DNA of 36,871 nucleotides, from the NCBI RefSeq assembly GCF_004916905.1, contig NZ_SDLV01000026.1, forward strand, positions 1 to 36,871. The letters run 5' to 3'. This DNA is from Chryseobacterium candidae. GTDB taxonomy: Bacteria; Bacteroidota; Bacteroidia; Flavobacteriales; Weeksellaceae. The notes below the pieces were generated by a model that did not search any database, was not told where the DNA came from, and saw only the letters and a program-made list of their open reading frames with translations. The position numbers were made by a program, and so were the translations under genes. Position 1 is the first letter of the stretch. Each line of letters starts with the position of its first letter. Below, piece after piece: positions 16,582-25,011 of this stretch.

Positions 16582-17355
16582 ATGAAAACAAAAATTGTCG
16601 ATTTAACGAAACCTATTCAGTACAATGCTGGAGACCCATGGTTCATGCGGGTGAAGATCAAACACAAAGCACACCGGAAATCACATTGGCTCATTCGTCT
16701 GGCGTTGAGGCTTCCGTCAAGGCTTTTTCCTAAAAACTGGACAGGCTGGGCAGATGACACCATCAAAAATATGGGACTTCATGCTACAACACATATTGAT
16801 GCTCCCTGGCATTATGGCCCTGTAGTGGAAGGAAAGCCTGCTAAAACGATAGACCAGATTCCGCTGGAGTGGTGCTATGGAGACGGAATTGTGATCGACT
16901 GTACACATAAAGAAGATTTTGTAGCCATCACCGTAGATGATCTGAAAAAAGATCTCGACAAAAATGGAATCATCATACAGGAAGGAAATATCGTACTGAT
17001 CAGAACTGATCGTGATAAAATGATGGGCACTCCTGATTTTGTAGAAAAAGGAACAGGAATGAGCAAAGAAGCTACAGAATGGCTGATTGATCAGGGCGTA
17101 AAAGTAATGGGAATTGACCAGTGGGGCTGGGATCTTCCTCTAAAATATATGGCTCAGAAAGCTAAAGAACTTAATGATCCGGAATTCTTCTGGGAAGGCC
17201 ATCGTGTAGGCATTGAAAAAGAATATTTACACATCGAACAGCTTACGAACCTAAGTGCATTACCTCCATCCGGATTTAAAATCTGTGTTTTTCCATTGAA
17301 GATTGTTGGTGGTTCTGCTGCTCCGGCGAGAGTAGTCGCGATGATGGATGCATAG
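16582..17355 (+). CDS. cyclase family protein (kynurenine formamidase-like metal hydrolase)
   Basis: The 257-residue protein has the family's metal-binding signature in GLHATTHIDAPWHYGP (HxxTHxDAPxH) around residues 75-90, a VIDCTHKEDF segment, and further conserved GVKVMGIDQWGWD and FWEGHR blocks. The family uses a divalent metal, usually zinc or manganese, to open amide or lactone bonds; kynurenine formamidase is the best-studied member. The true substrate is not shown here. No other tryptophan-breakdown gene is nearby, and the basic insertion near residues 28-55 differs from KynB, so I do not use that symbol. A convergent terminator separates it from sdhB. Confidence 0.85.
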   Translation: MKTKIVDLTKPIQYNAGDPWFMRVKIKHKAHRKSHWLIRLALRLPSRLFPKNWTGWADDTIKNMGLHATTHIDAPWHYGPVVEGKPAKTIDQIPLEWCYGDGIVIDCTHKEDFVAITVDDLKKDLDKNGIIIQEGNIVLIRTDRDKMMGTPDFVEKGTGMSKEATEWLIDQGVKVMGIDQWGWDLPLKYMAQKAKELNDPEFFWEGHRVGIEKEYLHIEQLTNLSALPPSGFKICVFPLKIVGGSAAPARVVAMMDA

Positions 17356-17382
17356 AAAGAATTTTTTCACCTCTAAAAAATA

Positions 17383-17420
17383 AAAAAGGCGGATTTGAAA
17401 TTAATCAAATCCGCCTTTTT
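17383..17420. terminator. bidirectional terminator between the cyclase gene and sdhB
   Basis: Perfect 16-bp stem (17383-17398 with 17405-17420), GGCGGATTTGA core, loop AATTAA, with A-run on one side and T-run on the other, serving the two convergent genes. Confidence 0.9.
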
Positions 17421-17444
17421 GTCTGTTACTATTGTGTTTCCAGC

Positions 17445-18197
17445 TTAATTTTTCTTCCTTAAAAATAAGGCTCTGTTATACTCAAAATTCATTCTGGCAA
17501 TATTCAGTACAGAAATTCCTTGTGGACATTCCACTTCGCAGGCTTCCGTATTGGAACAGTGCCCGAATAATTCCGTATCCATTTGGGCAACCATATCCAG
17601 CACTCTCTTGCTTCGTTCTTCTTTTCCTTGGGGAAGGAGTGCCATATGGGTGATCTTTGCAGAGGTAAATAAAGCAGCACTTCCGTTTTTACAGGTGGCA
17701 ACACATGCTCCACACCCGATACACGCAGCAGAATCAAAAGCTTCCTCAGCCGTCTGGTGAGTTACCGGAATGGAAGTAGCATCAGATGCCTGACCTGTAT
17801 TCACCGATACAAAACCTCCTGAAGATATAATTCTGTCAAAAGCAGAACGGTCTACTTTTAAATCTTTTTTCACCGGAAAAGCTTCAGAACGGAAAGGCTC
17901 TATCAGAATGGTTTCCCCATCCTTAAAAGACCGTAAATGAAGCTGGCAGGTGGTGGTATTTTTCAAAGGACCATGGGCTATACCGTTAATCATCATCCCA
18001 CATTGTCCGCAGATTCCTTCACGGCAGTCGTGGTCAAACTCTACAGGCTCATCTCCTTCAATGATCAGTTTTTCATTTAAGGTATCCAGCATTTCTAAGA
18101 AAGACATATGAGAATTCAATCCTTTCAGGTCATAACCTACCAGTTTTCCTTCACTTTTTTTGTCTTTCTGTCTCCATATCTTAAGATGTAAATCCAT
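17445..18197 (-). CDS. sdhB: succinate dehydrogenase / fumarate reductase iron-sulfur subunit
   Basis: The 250-residue electron-transfer subunit carries the [2Fe-2S] motif CREGICGQCG (with a later Cys in TTCQLHL), the CIGCGACVATCKNG cluster motif, and the C-terminal CSNTEACEVECPQGI motif for the remaining clusters. It passes electrons from the FAD of SdhA to the membrane quinone site. It is the last gene of the porin-DASS-sdhCAB cluster, 13 nt after sdhA, and ends at a strong terminator. Confidence 0.95.
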   Translation of the reverse strand: MDLHLKIWRQKDKKSEGKLVGYDLKGLNSHMSFLEMLDTLNEKLIIEGDEPVEFDHDCREGICGQCGMMINGIAHGPLKNTTTCQLHLRSFKDGETILIEPFRSEAFPVKKDLKVDRSAFDRIISSGGFVSVNTGQASDATSIPVTHQTAEEAFDSAACIGCGACVATCKNGSAALFTSAKITHMALLPQGKEERSKRVLDMVAQMDTELFGHCSNTEACEVECPQGISVLNIARMNFEYNRALFLRKKN

Positions 18198-18210
18198 AAT
18201 TTTCTGTTTT

Positions 18211-20127
18211 TTATTTGTAACTTCTTACCGTTGGCTGAATCTCTTCAAAGATCAGAGGTTCCTTAATCAGTTCAGGTTCTCCATGTTCACCTTTCCATGC
18301 CCAGGCAGAAATAAATTGATATTCCGCATCATTTCTCATGGCTTCTCCGTCCGGAGTCTGGAATTCTTCTCTGAAGTGAGCACCACAGGATTCGTTACGG
18401 GTTAATGCATCATAGCACATCAGTTCTCCTATTTCGAAATAATCGGCTACACGGCCTGCTTTTTCCAGCTCGGTATTCATTTGATCTCCCTGTCCGGAAA
18501 CTCTTACGTCTTTGTAGAATTCCTGTTTCAGTTTTCGGATTTCCTGAATGGCGTATTTCAGGCCTTCTTCATTTCTGGCCAGTCCGCAATAGTCATACAG
18601 GAGTTTTCCTAATGTTTTGTGGAAGTAATCAACAGTTTTAGTTCCTTTGATATTGATAAAATCATTGATCTGGTTTTTAACTGCTTTTTCAGCCTGTTCA
18701 AATTCAGGAGTATCCGGTGAAATTTTCCCGGTGTGAATTTCATCAGCCAGATAATTGGCAATGGTGTAAGGAGCAATGAAATATCCGTCTACAGAAGCTT
18801 GGAGAAGGGAATTCGCTCCCAGTCTGTTGGCTCCGTGGTCGGCAAAATTAGCCTCGCCTAAAGCAAACAATCCCGGTACGGTAGTCATCAGTTCATAATC
18901 TACCCAAAGTCCGCCCATGGAGAAGTGGGCAGAAGGGGAGATCATCATGGGTTCTTTATACGCATCATATCCTGTTATTTTAAGATACATATCGAATAAG
19001 TTTCCATATTTTTCCTTGATCTTATCTTTTCCCTGTTCCTGAATTGCTTTTGAAAAATCAAGGTATACTGCATTTTTCAAAGGTCCGATACCGAAGCCGG
19101 CATCGATTCTTTCCTTGGCTGCACGGGACGAGATATCCCTTGGAGCAAGATTTCCGAAAGCCGGATATCTTCTTTCAAGATAATAATCCCTTTCATTTTC
19201 AGGAATATCATTGGGAGGTCTGTTTTCTCCTTCTTTTAACGGAACCCAGATTCGGCCGTCATTACGTAATGATTCAGACATTAAGGTGAGTTTAGACTGA
19301 TAATCTCCGGATTGAGGAAGGGAAGTAGGGTGCACCTGAATCCAGCTTGGAGAAGCCATTAAAGCTCCTTTTTTATGGGCTCTCCATATGGCAGAGCCGT
19401 TACATCCCATGGCAAGGGTAGACAGGTAGTAGATTTTTCCGTAGCCACCAGTTGCCAATATGACAGCATGTGCTGCATGTCTTTCAATATCTCCTGTGTC
19501 TAAATTCCTTACGATAATTCCTCTGGCTTTACCGTCAACAGTGACCAGATCCAGCATTTCATGTCTTGAAAACAATTGTACAGAACCTTTTCCAACCTGT
19601 CTCATTAAAGCCTGATAAGCACCCAGAAGAAGCTGTTGTCCCGTTTGTCCTCTCGCATAAAAAGTACGGCTTACCTGAACTCCTCCGAAGGAACGGTTGT
19701 TCAGATATCCGCCATATTCCCGGCCGAAAGGTACACCTTGTGCAACAGCCTGGTCGATGAGGTTCAAAGAACATTCTGCCATTCTGTATACATTGGCTTC
19801 ACGGGCTCTGAAGTCTCCTCCTTTTAAAGTGTCTACAAACATTCTGTACACACTGTCGCCATCGTTTTTATAGTTTTTGGCAGCATTTACACCTCCCTGT
19901 GCTGCCACGGAGTGCGCTCTTCTCGGGCTGTCCTGAAAACAGAATGATTTCACATTATAGCCCATTTCTCCCAGAGAAGCTGCAATTGAGCTTCCCGCCA
20001 GTCCTGTTCCAACAACAATAACATCCAGCTTTTTACGGTTGGCAGGGTTAACGAGTCTTGCTTTCTTTTTATAATTTTCCCATTTATGTTCCAATGGGCC
20101 TTTTGGTATTTTTGAATCTAAAATCAT
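18211..20127 (-). CDS. sdhA: succinate dehydrogenase / fumarate reductase flavoprotein subunit
   Basis: The 638-residue catalytic subunit oxidises succinate to fumarate, or the reverse. The FAD site starts with [19 protein letters not shown]; the flavin-attachment histidine is in [15 protein letters not shown]; substrate-site elements include [44 protein letters not shown] and a C-terminal [13 protein letters not shown] start at ATG 20127 ([10 protein letters not shown]), 11 nt after sdhC; the longer frame adds 34 residues that overlap sdhC in another frame. The large size and partner cytochrome place it in the Bacillus/Wolinella-type enzymes; such enzymes act in either direction depending on the quinone. 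Confidence 0.95.
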   Translation of the reverse strand: MILDSKIPKGPLEHKWENYKKKARLVNPANRKKLDVIVVGTGLAGSSIAASLGEMGYNVKSFCFQDSPRRAHSVAAQGGVNAAKNYKNDGDSVYRMFVDTLKGGDFRAREANVYRMAECSLNLIDQAVAQGVPFGREYGGYLNNRSFGGVQVSRTFYARGQTGQQLLLGAYQALMRQVGKGSVQLFSRHEMLDLVTVDGKARGIIVRNLDTGDIERHAAHAVILATGGYGKIYYLSTLAMGCNGSAIWRAHKKGALMASPSWIQVHPTSLPQSGDYQSKLTLMSESLRNDGRIWVPLKEGENRPPNDIPENERDYYLERRYPAFGNLAPRDISSRAAKERIDAGFGIGPLKNAVYLDFSKAIQEQGKDKIKEKYGNLFDMYLKITGYDAYKEPMMISPSAHFSMGGLWVDYELMTTVPGLFALGEANFADHGANRLGANSLLQASVDGYFIAPYTIANYLADEIHTGKISPDTPEFEQAEKAVKNQINDFINIKGTKTVDYFHKTLGKLLYDYCGLARNEEGLKYAIQEIRKLKQEFYKDVRVSGQGDQMNTELEKAGRVADYFEIGELMCYDALTRNESCGAHFREEFQTPDGEAMRNDAEYQFISAWAWKGEHGEPELIKEPLIFEEIQPTVRSYK

Positions 20128-20138
20128 GACCGTTCTGT

Positions 20139-20795
20139 TTATTGGTAAGTAAAGTATACATAGATGGGCATCAACGCAAAACCTACACAGATAATGATTG
20201 AATAAGCAATTCCGATAGTTTTGAACCATTGTACAAACTTAGGATGATATAATCCCAGAGTTCGTACAGCACTGTGTATTCCATGAATCAGGTGATAGCA
20301 TAAAGCGATCATTGATAAAACATAAATGATAACGTACCACCATTCTTTAAAGACATTCACTACCAGGATGTAGAGATCTTTATTTCCGTTCTCATCCAAA
20401 GGAGGATTTCCGAATTTGTAGATATACCAGAAGTTCTGGAAATGGATCACCAGGAAAATCAGAATTAATGTTCCGAGGATTCCCATATTTCGGGAAGCCC
20501 ATTTGCTGGCTCTTCCGCGTCTGTCAGACTGATAACCGCCACCGGATTTTTTATTTTTTAAAGTAATAATTAGTCCGTCTACAGCATGCAGAATAATACT
20601 GGTATACAAAACGTAAGAAACTATTTTGATGACTATATTTCCTGATAAAAAATGCGAATACGCATTAAACTGCAGGTGCGCCTGCTCTTGCGGAAGGAAA
20701 AGCTGAAGATTTCCAAGGAAATGAATCAACAGGAAGAATCCCAAAAAGAGTCCGGTAAGGCACATCAGCATTTTTCTTGACAGTGTTGATAACAT
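20139..20795 (-). CDS. sdhC: succinate dehydrogenase cytochrome b558 subunit
   Basis: The 218-residue membrane anchor has five hydrophobic spans, beginning [21 protein letters not shown]. Histidines suited to bind two b-type hemes lie in [34 protein letters not shown] and [12 protein letters not shown]. It is the single-subunit, di-heme type that receives electrons from SdhB and passes them to quinone. It is 16 nt after the anion transporter gene, so it belongs to the same transcription unit. Confidence 0.92.
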   Translation of the reverse strand: MLSTLSRKMLMCLTGLFLGFFLLIHFLGNLQLFLPQEQAHLQFNAYSHFLSGNIVIKIVSYVLYTSIILHAVDGLIITLKNKKSGGGYQSDRRGRASKWASRNMGILGTLILIFLVIHFQNFWYIYKFGNPPLDENGNKDLYILVVNVFKEWWYVIIYVLSMIALCYHLIHGIHSAVRTLGLYHPKFVQWFKTIGIAYSIIICVGFALMPIYVYFTYQ

Positions 20796-20811
20796 ATTTT
20801 TGATTTAATGA

Positions 20812-22242
20812 TTAATAATATCCTAAGACTTTCATCCACAATCCTCCTACAACCATATAAATGATCAATAGAACGATTCCTATTTCAAGACCTCTGAGCC
20901 ACCAGACCTTCAGATCTACATATCCGCTTCCGAAGAATACCGGAGCAGGACCGTGGCCGTAATGAGTCAATACCCCGTAAATTGAACCCATGAAACCAAG
21001 CATCATCGCCAATAACATAGGAGGAATTCCCAAAGAAACGCCTACACCCAGCAAGGCTGCATACATAGCGGCTACGTGAGCGGTAGCACTTGCAAAAATA
21101 TAGTGACTGAAAAAATAGACTGCAATAATAACCGGAAAGGCTACCTGCCAGCTCAATCCTCCGATCTGTACTTTGATCAGGTTACTGAACCAGCCAATGA
21201 AACCCAGTTCATTTAAAGAACTTGCCATCATTACCAATACGGCAAACCAAACGATAGTATCCCATGCTCCTTTTTCACTTTTTACATCTTCCCAGGTTAA
21301 TACTGAGGTTAACAATAATAAGGTTAATCCGATGAACGCTGTTGTGGTAGCATCAATGGAAAGTGCTCCACCAAATATCCAAAGGACTAATAAGATAAAG
21401 AATGCCAGCAGCATCAGCCATTCGTTTCTGGAAATAGGTCCCATTTCTTTTAATTTCTCAGCCGCCATTTTCGGTGCATCTCCTGTTTTTTTCAATTCAG
21501 GCGGATACAATTTGTACAATACCAAAGGAACTACAAAGAAAGCTACCGCACCGGGAATGAAACCTGCTGCTGCCCATGACATCCATGTAATATCAATACC
21601 AAGGTTAGCTGCAAACTTCTGACACATCGGGTTACTCGCTGTCCCGGTAAGGAACATGGAAGAAGCGATGAGGTTCATATAATAGCTGTTTAAAGTCAGG
21701 AATGATCCTAATTTTCTATGGGTTTCCGGCTTTTCCGGAACAGAATCAAAGCTTATCGCCATAGATTTCATGATAGGATAAATAATCCCGCCACCTCTTG
21801 CTGTGTTACTCGGAATGGCAGGTGCCAGGCAAACATCAGCAAGTCCTAATCCGTAAGCCAGTCCCAACGAGCTTTTCCCAAAAACTCTGATGAATAAAAA
21901 TGCGATGCGGTTTCCCAGTCCGGTTTTGATAAACCCTCTGGCAATAAAGAATGAGATCCCGATCAGCCAGATTACTTTATCTCCAAAACCAGACAGTGCT
22001 TTGGTAATAGATTTTCCTGCATCTCCCGGTGCAACCACCTGTGTGAGGGCTGTAAAACCAATGGCCATCATACACATAGTTCCCATTGGAGCTGCTTTAA
22101 GGATGATTCCTAAAATGGTTGCCGCAAAGATGGCAAACAGATGCCAGGCATTCTCTGCAACACCTTCCGGAGCAGGAATGAACCATATGATTAACGCAAC
22201 AACAAATGTGATCGCTACGTTTTTGATATTAATTTCTTTCAT
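20812..22242 (-). CDS. DASS-family anion (dicarboxylate) transporter
   Basis: The 476-residue inner-membrane protein has about twelve hydrophobic spans and the divalent anion:sodium symporter layout. Two binding-site signatures are visible: PAIPSNTARGGGI with SMFLTGTASNPM in the first half, and ASATAHVAAMYA with GSIYGVLTHYGHGPAP in the second. Members related to CitT and the 2-oxoglutarate/malate translocator carry C4- or C5-dicarboxylates or citrate. Its position directly before sdhCAB (16 nt) and after a porin gene (20 nt) makes succinate, fumarate or malate the likely substrate; this is inference from context. Whether it is a sodium symporter or an exchanger cannot be read from the sequence. 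Confidence 0.88.
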   Translation of the reverse strand: MKEINIKNVAITFVVALIIWFIPAPEGVAENAWHLFAIFAATILGIILKAAPMGTMCMMAIGFTALTQVVAPGDAGKSITKALSGFGDKVIWLIGISFFIARGFIKTGLGNRIAFLFIRVFGKSSLGLAYGLGLADVCLAPAIPSNTARGGGIIYPIMKSMAISFDSVPEKPETHRKLGSFLTLNSYYMNLIASSMFLTGTASNPMCQKFAANLGIDITWMSWAAAGFIPGAVAFFVVPLVLYKLYPPELKKTGDAPKMAAEKLKEMGPISRNEWLMLLAFFILLVLWIFGGALSIDATTTAFIGLTLLLLTSVLTWEDVKSEKGAWDTIVWFAVLVMMASSLNELGFIGWFSNLIKVQIGGLSWQVAFPVIIAVYFFSHYIFASATAHVAAMYAALLGVGVSLGIPPMLLAMMLGFMGSIYGVLTHYGHGPAPVFFGSGYVDLKVWWLRGLEIGIVLLIIYMVVGGLWMKVLGYY

Positions 22243-22262
22243 GATACTAACTATTTAATCAT

Positions 22263-23429
22263 TTAAAATCTACTTTGTACCTGGACAATGAATAGATTGT
22301 TATTGTATTGTGATGTGTTTTCTACCTGATGTTTGTAGCGATCAAACTGTACTCCCAGCTGAATTCTTGCGCCGTAATTTTTCAGGAACTCCAATCCGAA
22401 CATTGGGGTAATCGTTTGTCTTGGGTTAGAAGCCATTCTGAAATTGGTATCAAGATATTCGTAGCGGCAGGATAATTCGAAGGCACTAAGATTTTTGTGA
22501 TTGATTTCAAATCTTAGGTTCGGAAGAAAATAAGCGCCACGGATCAGATATTGGTCTGGGTTATCAGGTCTTAATTCAGGTGCAATAGAATTATACAGAA
22601 CGTGGTTGGTTGCCTGTTTGGCTTCCAGCTGCATATCAAGACTCCATTTAGGATCAAAATGGATCAGTGAACTCAGGTCTACACCCAAGGCATATACTTT
22701 TTTGCTGAAAACTTCTCCGATACCGCCATTCAAACCTACATTGAAGTTGTATTTTTTCGATAATCCGAAAACAAGGCGGGTAGAATACTGCTTTCCGTTG
22801 TCATTATCATTGACCTGATTTTTTCCATTTCCATTTACTACCGAAACAGCATATTGGAAAGGAATTTCTCCTAGTTGAAGCTGTCCTGTAGCAGACATTC
22901 CGATCTGGAAACTTGTCCATCCCAGTTTTCCAAATTCGGTATACTGATTAGACCAGTCTAAAGATTTAATAATATCAATAGGATAAGTCTCTTCAATACC
23001 AAACCAGGGCCTGAACTGTCCTACGGTAATTGCTAATTTAGGATTGAAAGTGTACTTCAGATAAGCGTTTTCAAGAACTCTGCTTTTGGGGTCATTTTTA
23101 AAATCGGCAAGGTTGGCCAGAACAACAACTTCTGTACGTTTGCTGATCTGTGCCCGAACCTGAACTCTCATGTACTTGAGCATGAAATTATTATCAGTTC
23201 CGGAACCATCAGTGTGGTGAAGCCCGTTTACATCAACATCTTTACTCATCCCTACAAGATAACGCGCCTGAAAAAGGCCTTTGATCTGCAGCTGCGGATA
23301 TTTTACATTATCTTTTTCCTGTGGAGGAGGTGTAGTCTTCAGAGAATCCTGACTTTGTGCATAAGCGGATAATCCGCAGGCCAGCATGCACAGGATCAGG
23401 CTTTTCTTTTTAATCGAAAAAAAGGCCAT
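22263..23429 (-). CDS. outer-membrane porin, OprO/OprP-like
   Basis: The 388-residue protein has a signal peptide (SLILCMLACGLSAYAQ) and beta-barrel sequence with alternating strands: LQIKGLFQARYLVG, LKYMRVQVRAQISKRTEVVV, LENAYLKYTFNPKLAITVGQ, and a final strand ending in phenylalanine (LFIVQVQSRF). The FRPWFGIEE and YEYLDTNFR segments recall the phosphate-selective porin O/P family, which in Bacteroidota is not restricted to phosphate. Its place at the head of the transporter-sdhCAB run suggests it admits dicarboxylates through the outer membrane. A 149-bp gap without a strong hairpin separates it from the hydrolase gene upstream. Confidence 0.85.
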   Translation of the reverse strand: MAFFSIKKKSLILCMLACGLSAYAQSQDSLKTTPPPQEKDNVKYPQLQIKGLFQARYLVGMSKDVDVNGLHHTDGSGTDNNFMLKYMRVQVRAQISKRTEVVVLANLADFKNDPKSRVLENAYLKYTFNPKLAITVGQFRPWFGIEETYPIDIIKSLDWSNQYTEFGKLGWTSFQIGMSATGQLQLGEIPFQYAVSVVNGNGKNQVNDNDNGKQYSTRLVFGLSKKYNFNVGLNGGIGEVFSKKVYALGVDLSSLIHFDPKWSLDMQLEAKQATNHVLYNSIAPELRPDNPDQYLIRGAYFLPNLRFEINHKNLSAFELSCRYEYLDTNFRMASNPRQTITPMFGLEFLKNYGARIQLGVQFDRYKHQVENTSQYNNNLFIVQVQSRF

Positions 23430-23578
23430 ATCTATTTTGTTTTTTTATTGTGAATTTTATTGTGCCACAACTGCTTGCTTGCCTCGTCAATATTTGATTT
23501 TCAGAATATTGTTTAATTGTAACGTGGATTGCTCAGGATATTATCTGCTAAGCACGAGCATTTTTTGTGGTAAAATAT

Positions 23579-24628
23579 CTATTTTAATCCTAGGAACGTA
23601 AACGGTGCAGACTCTTTAAACTCCGCATTGGATTTTCCGTTATAGGTGCGGTTGTTGCTAAGATCCAGCTTCATCACTTTTCCTTTAGGGCTTAGATCAA
23701 AATCTTTAAGATCTACCCAAAATGTGTTGGGAGTGAAAACCGTTTCAAAATAATACACCAGATTTTTCTGATCCGAAACAGAACGCCATCTTGTAGAGGA
23801 AATATTAGGTTCTGTAGCAGACGTAATCCCGTAAGGAACAGAACAGTTTCTGATTACACTGAAAACACTGGCTACTGCTGTGCGGGTGTCTGCAGTCTGA
23901 GGAATCGCATTGATATAATATGACGCTCTTACGAAACGGTCTGCAGCACGGTTGGTTCCCGGAAGCATGACAGTTCCCGGAATACCTTTCCAGTAATTAT
24001 TAAGAGCTAACTGTTCTTCAAAAACAGGAGAGTTGGTCATTACCGTATAAGATGGATCATGATGAATAACCAGTTTTCCGTCAATATATTCAAATACAGC
24101 ATTGTCACCTGAAGCGTCAGAAATGGAAAGATGGACGGTTGTAAATCTTTCTGTTCCCGGAATATAATCACTCACAATAACGAAAGGTTCTTTGCGTGAA
24201 AATTCTACGGCTTCTTTTACTGTCGCGAAATTATCAAGATAATATTGTGCCCATAATGAAATGGCTACTCCCTTTTTGCTTCCTTTTCCATCGAACTTTG
24301 GGTATTGAGATTCTCCTAACCAAAGCAGGTTGGCAACCAGCCCTTTTTCGTTCATCCCGTCTGCTGAAGCAATGTCCCATGAAGAACTGATAAGACTTCC
24401 ATATTTGGCGGTCCATTTTACAGATTTGGGGCCTACCTGTCCGTTGCGGTCAATTCCTTTGGGTAACACCCATAAGTTGGCGGGAATCTCATCACGCCAG
24501 TCCATAGAACGGGCTGTGATAACAGTGTTTTGAGGTCCTTTGTAAACGACTCTTGTACAGGCTTCGGATGGATTCCATAATCCTGTAGAGAGGATCAGAG
24601 AAAATAAAATTAATGGGAACTTTTTCAT
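23579..24628 (-). CDS. linear amide C-N hydrolase, choloylglycine hydrolase family
   Basis: The 349-residue Ntn hydrolase has a signal peptide (FPLILFSLILSTGLWNPSEA) after which the predicted mature protein begins with the catalytic Cys24 (CTRVVYKG). The conserved ARSMDW (arginine and aspartate), MNEKGLVANLLWL, TNSPVFEEQL (asparagine) and ADRFVRASYYI (arginine) motifs are all present. The family includes penicillin V acylases, bile salt hydrolases and acyl-homoserine lactone acylases; which amide it cleaves cannot be told. Being exported, it acts in the periplasm or outside. It lies upstream of the porin in the same orientation but with a 149-bp gap, so shared transcription is uncertain. Confidence 0.88.
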   Translation of the reverse strand: MKKFPLILFSLILSTGLWNPSEACTRVVYKGPQNTVITARSMDWRDEIPANLWVLPKGIDRNGQVGPKSVKWTAKYGSLISSSWDIASADGMNEKGLVANLLWLGESQYPKFDGKGSKKGVAISLWAQYYLDNFATVKEAVEFSRKEPFVIVSDYIPGTERFTTVHLSISDASGDNAVFEYIDGKLVIHHDPSYTVMTNSPVFEEQLALNNYWKGIPGTVMLPGTNRAADRFVRASYYINAIPQTADTRTAVASVFSVIRNCSVPYGITSATEPNISSTRWRSVSDQKNLVYYFETVFTPNTFWVDLKDFDLSPKGKVMKLDLSNNRTYNGKSNAEFKESAPFTFLGLK

Positions 24629-24933
24629 AATAGTATTATTTGAATTTAAATTTCTTTTGTATTGAATTTATTGTGAATAATTCAATGGATTCTTGCTGTA
24701 TTCATTATTTGGTGATATAAATTTAGCGAAAATTGTCTAAATAAAACAATTAATAAGGTTAATAATATGTAATCCATGTTATGAATCATGGTTAAAGATG
24801 AAAAGGTTTGATTATTGGATTTTTTTTTGTATATTTAAAAGAAATGACATAAAAAATGGGTAGAAATAAAGAATATCTTAATAAGTTTTTATGTTTTTTT
24901 GATGGGGGATTTCCCGTAAATGCTTGTCGGAAG

Positions 24934-24953
24934 GGTATCTAATTTTAGATACC
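24934..24953. promoter_or_regulatory. perfect 20-bp palindrome upstream of bphP, possible operator
   Basis: GGTATCTAA, TT, TTAGATACC: two 9-bp arms around a 2-bp centre. It is 29 nt upstream of the -7 box, around -40 to -60 relative to the expected transcription start, where a dimeric activator could bind. A short terminator-like hairpin is the alternative, but there is no T-tract. Confidence 0.45.
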
Positions 24954-24982
24954 ACAAAGTAAAAAGGTGTTCAAAAAAAAAC

Positions 24983-24990
24983 TATATTTG
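24983..24990 (+). promoter_or_regulatory. -7 promoter box of bphP
   Basis: TATATTTG matches TAnnTTTG and ends 21 nt before ATG 25012. It lies inside the longer GTG-initiated frame (24967). Confidence 0.5.
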
Positions 24991-25011
24991 ATAGACAGAC
25001 TGAAAAGATAT

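Larger units (their letters stand above)
24629..25011. other. divergent region between the Ntn hydrolase and the phytochrome gene
   Basis: AT-rich, with no gene. Near the hydrolase is an 8-bp inverted repeat (ATTGAATT 24661-24668, AATTCAAT 24679-24686). Near the phytochrome is the 20-bp palindrome 24934-24953 and the -7 box 24983-24990. I find no TAnnTTTG box pointing to the hydrolase. Confidence 0.5.

Noticed and set aside
20128..20229. 34-residue N-terminal extension of sdhA
   Set aside because: It overlaps the end of sdhC in another frame, and family members begin near MILDSK.
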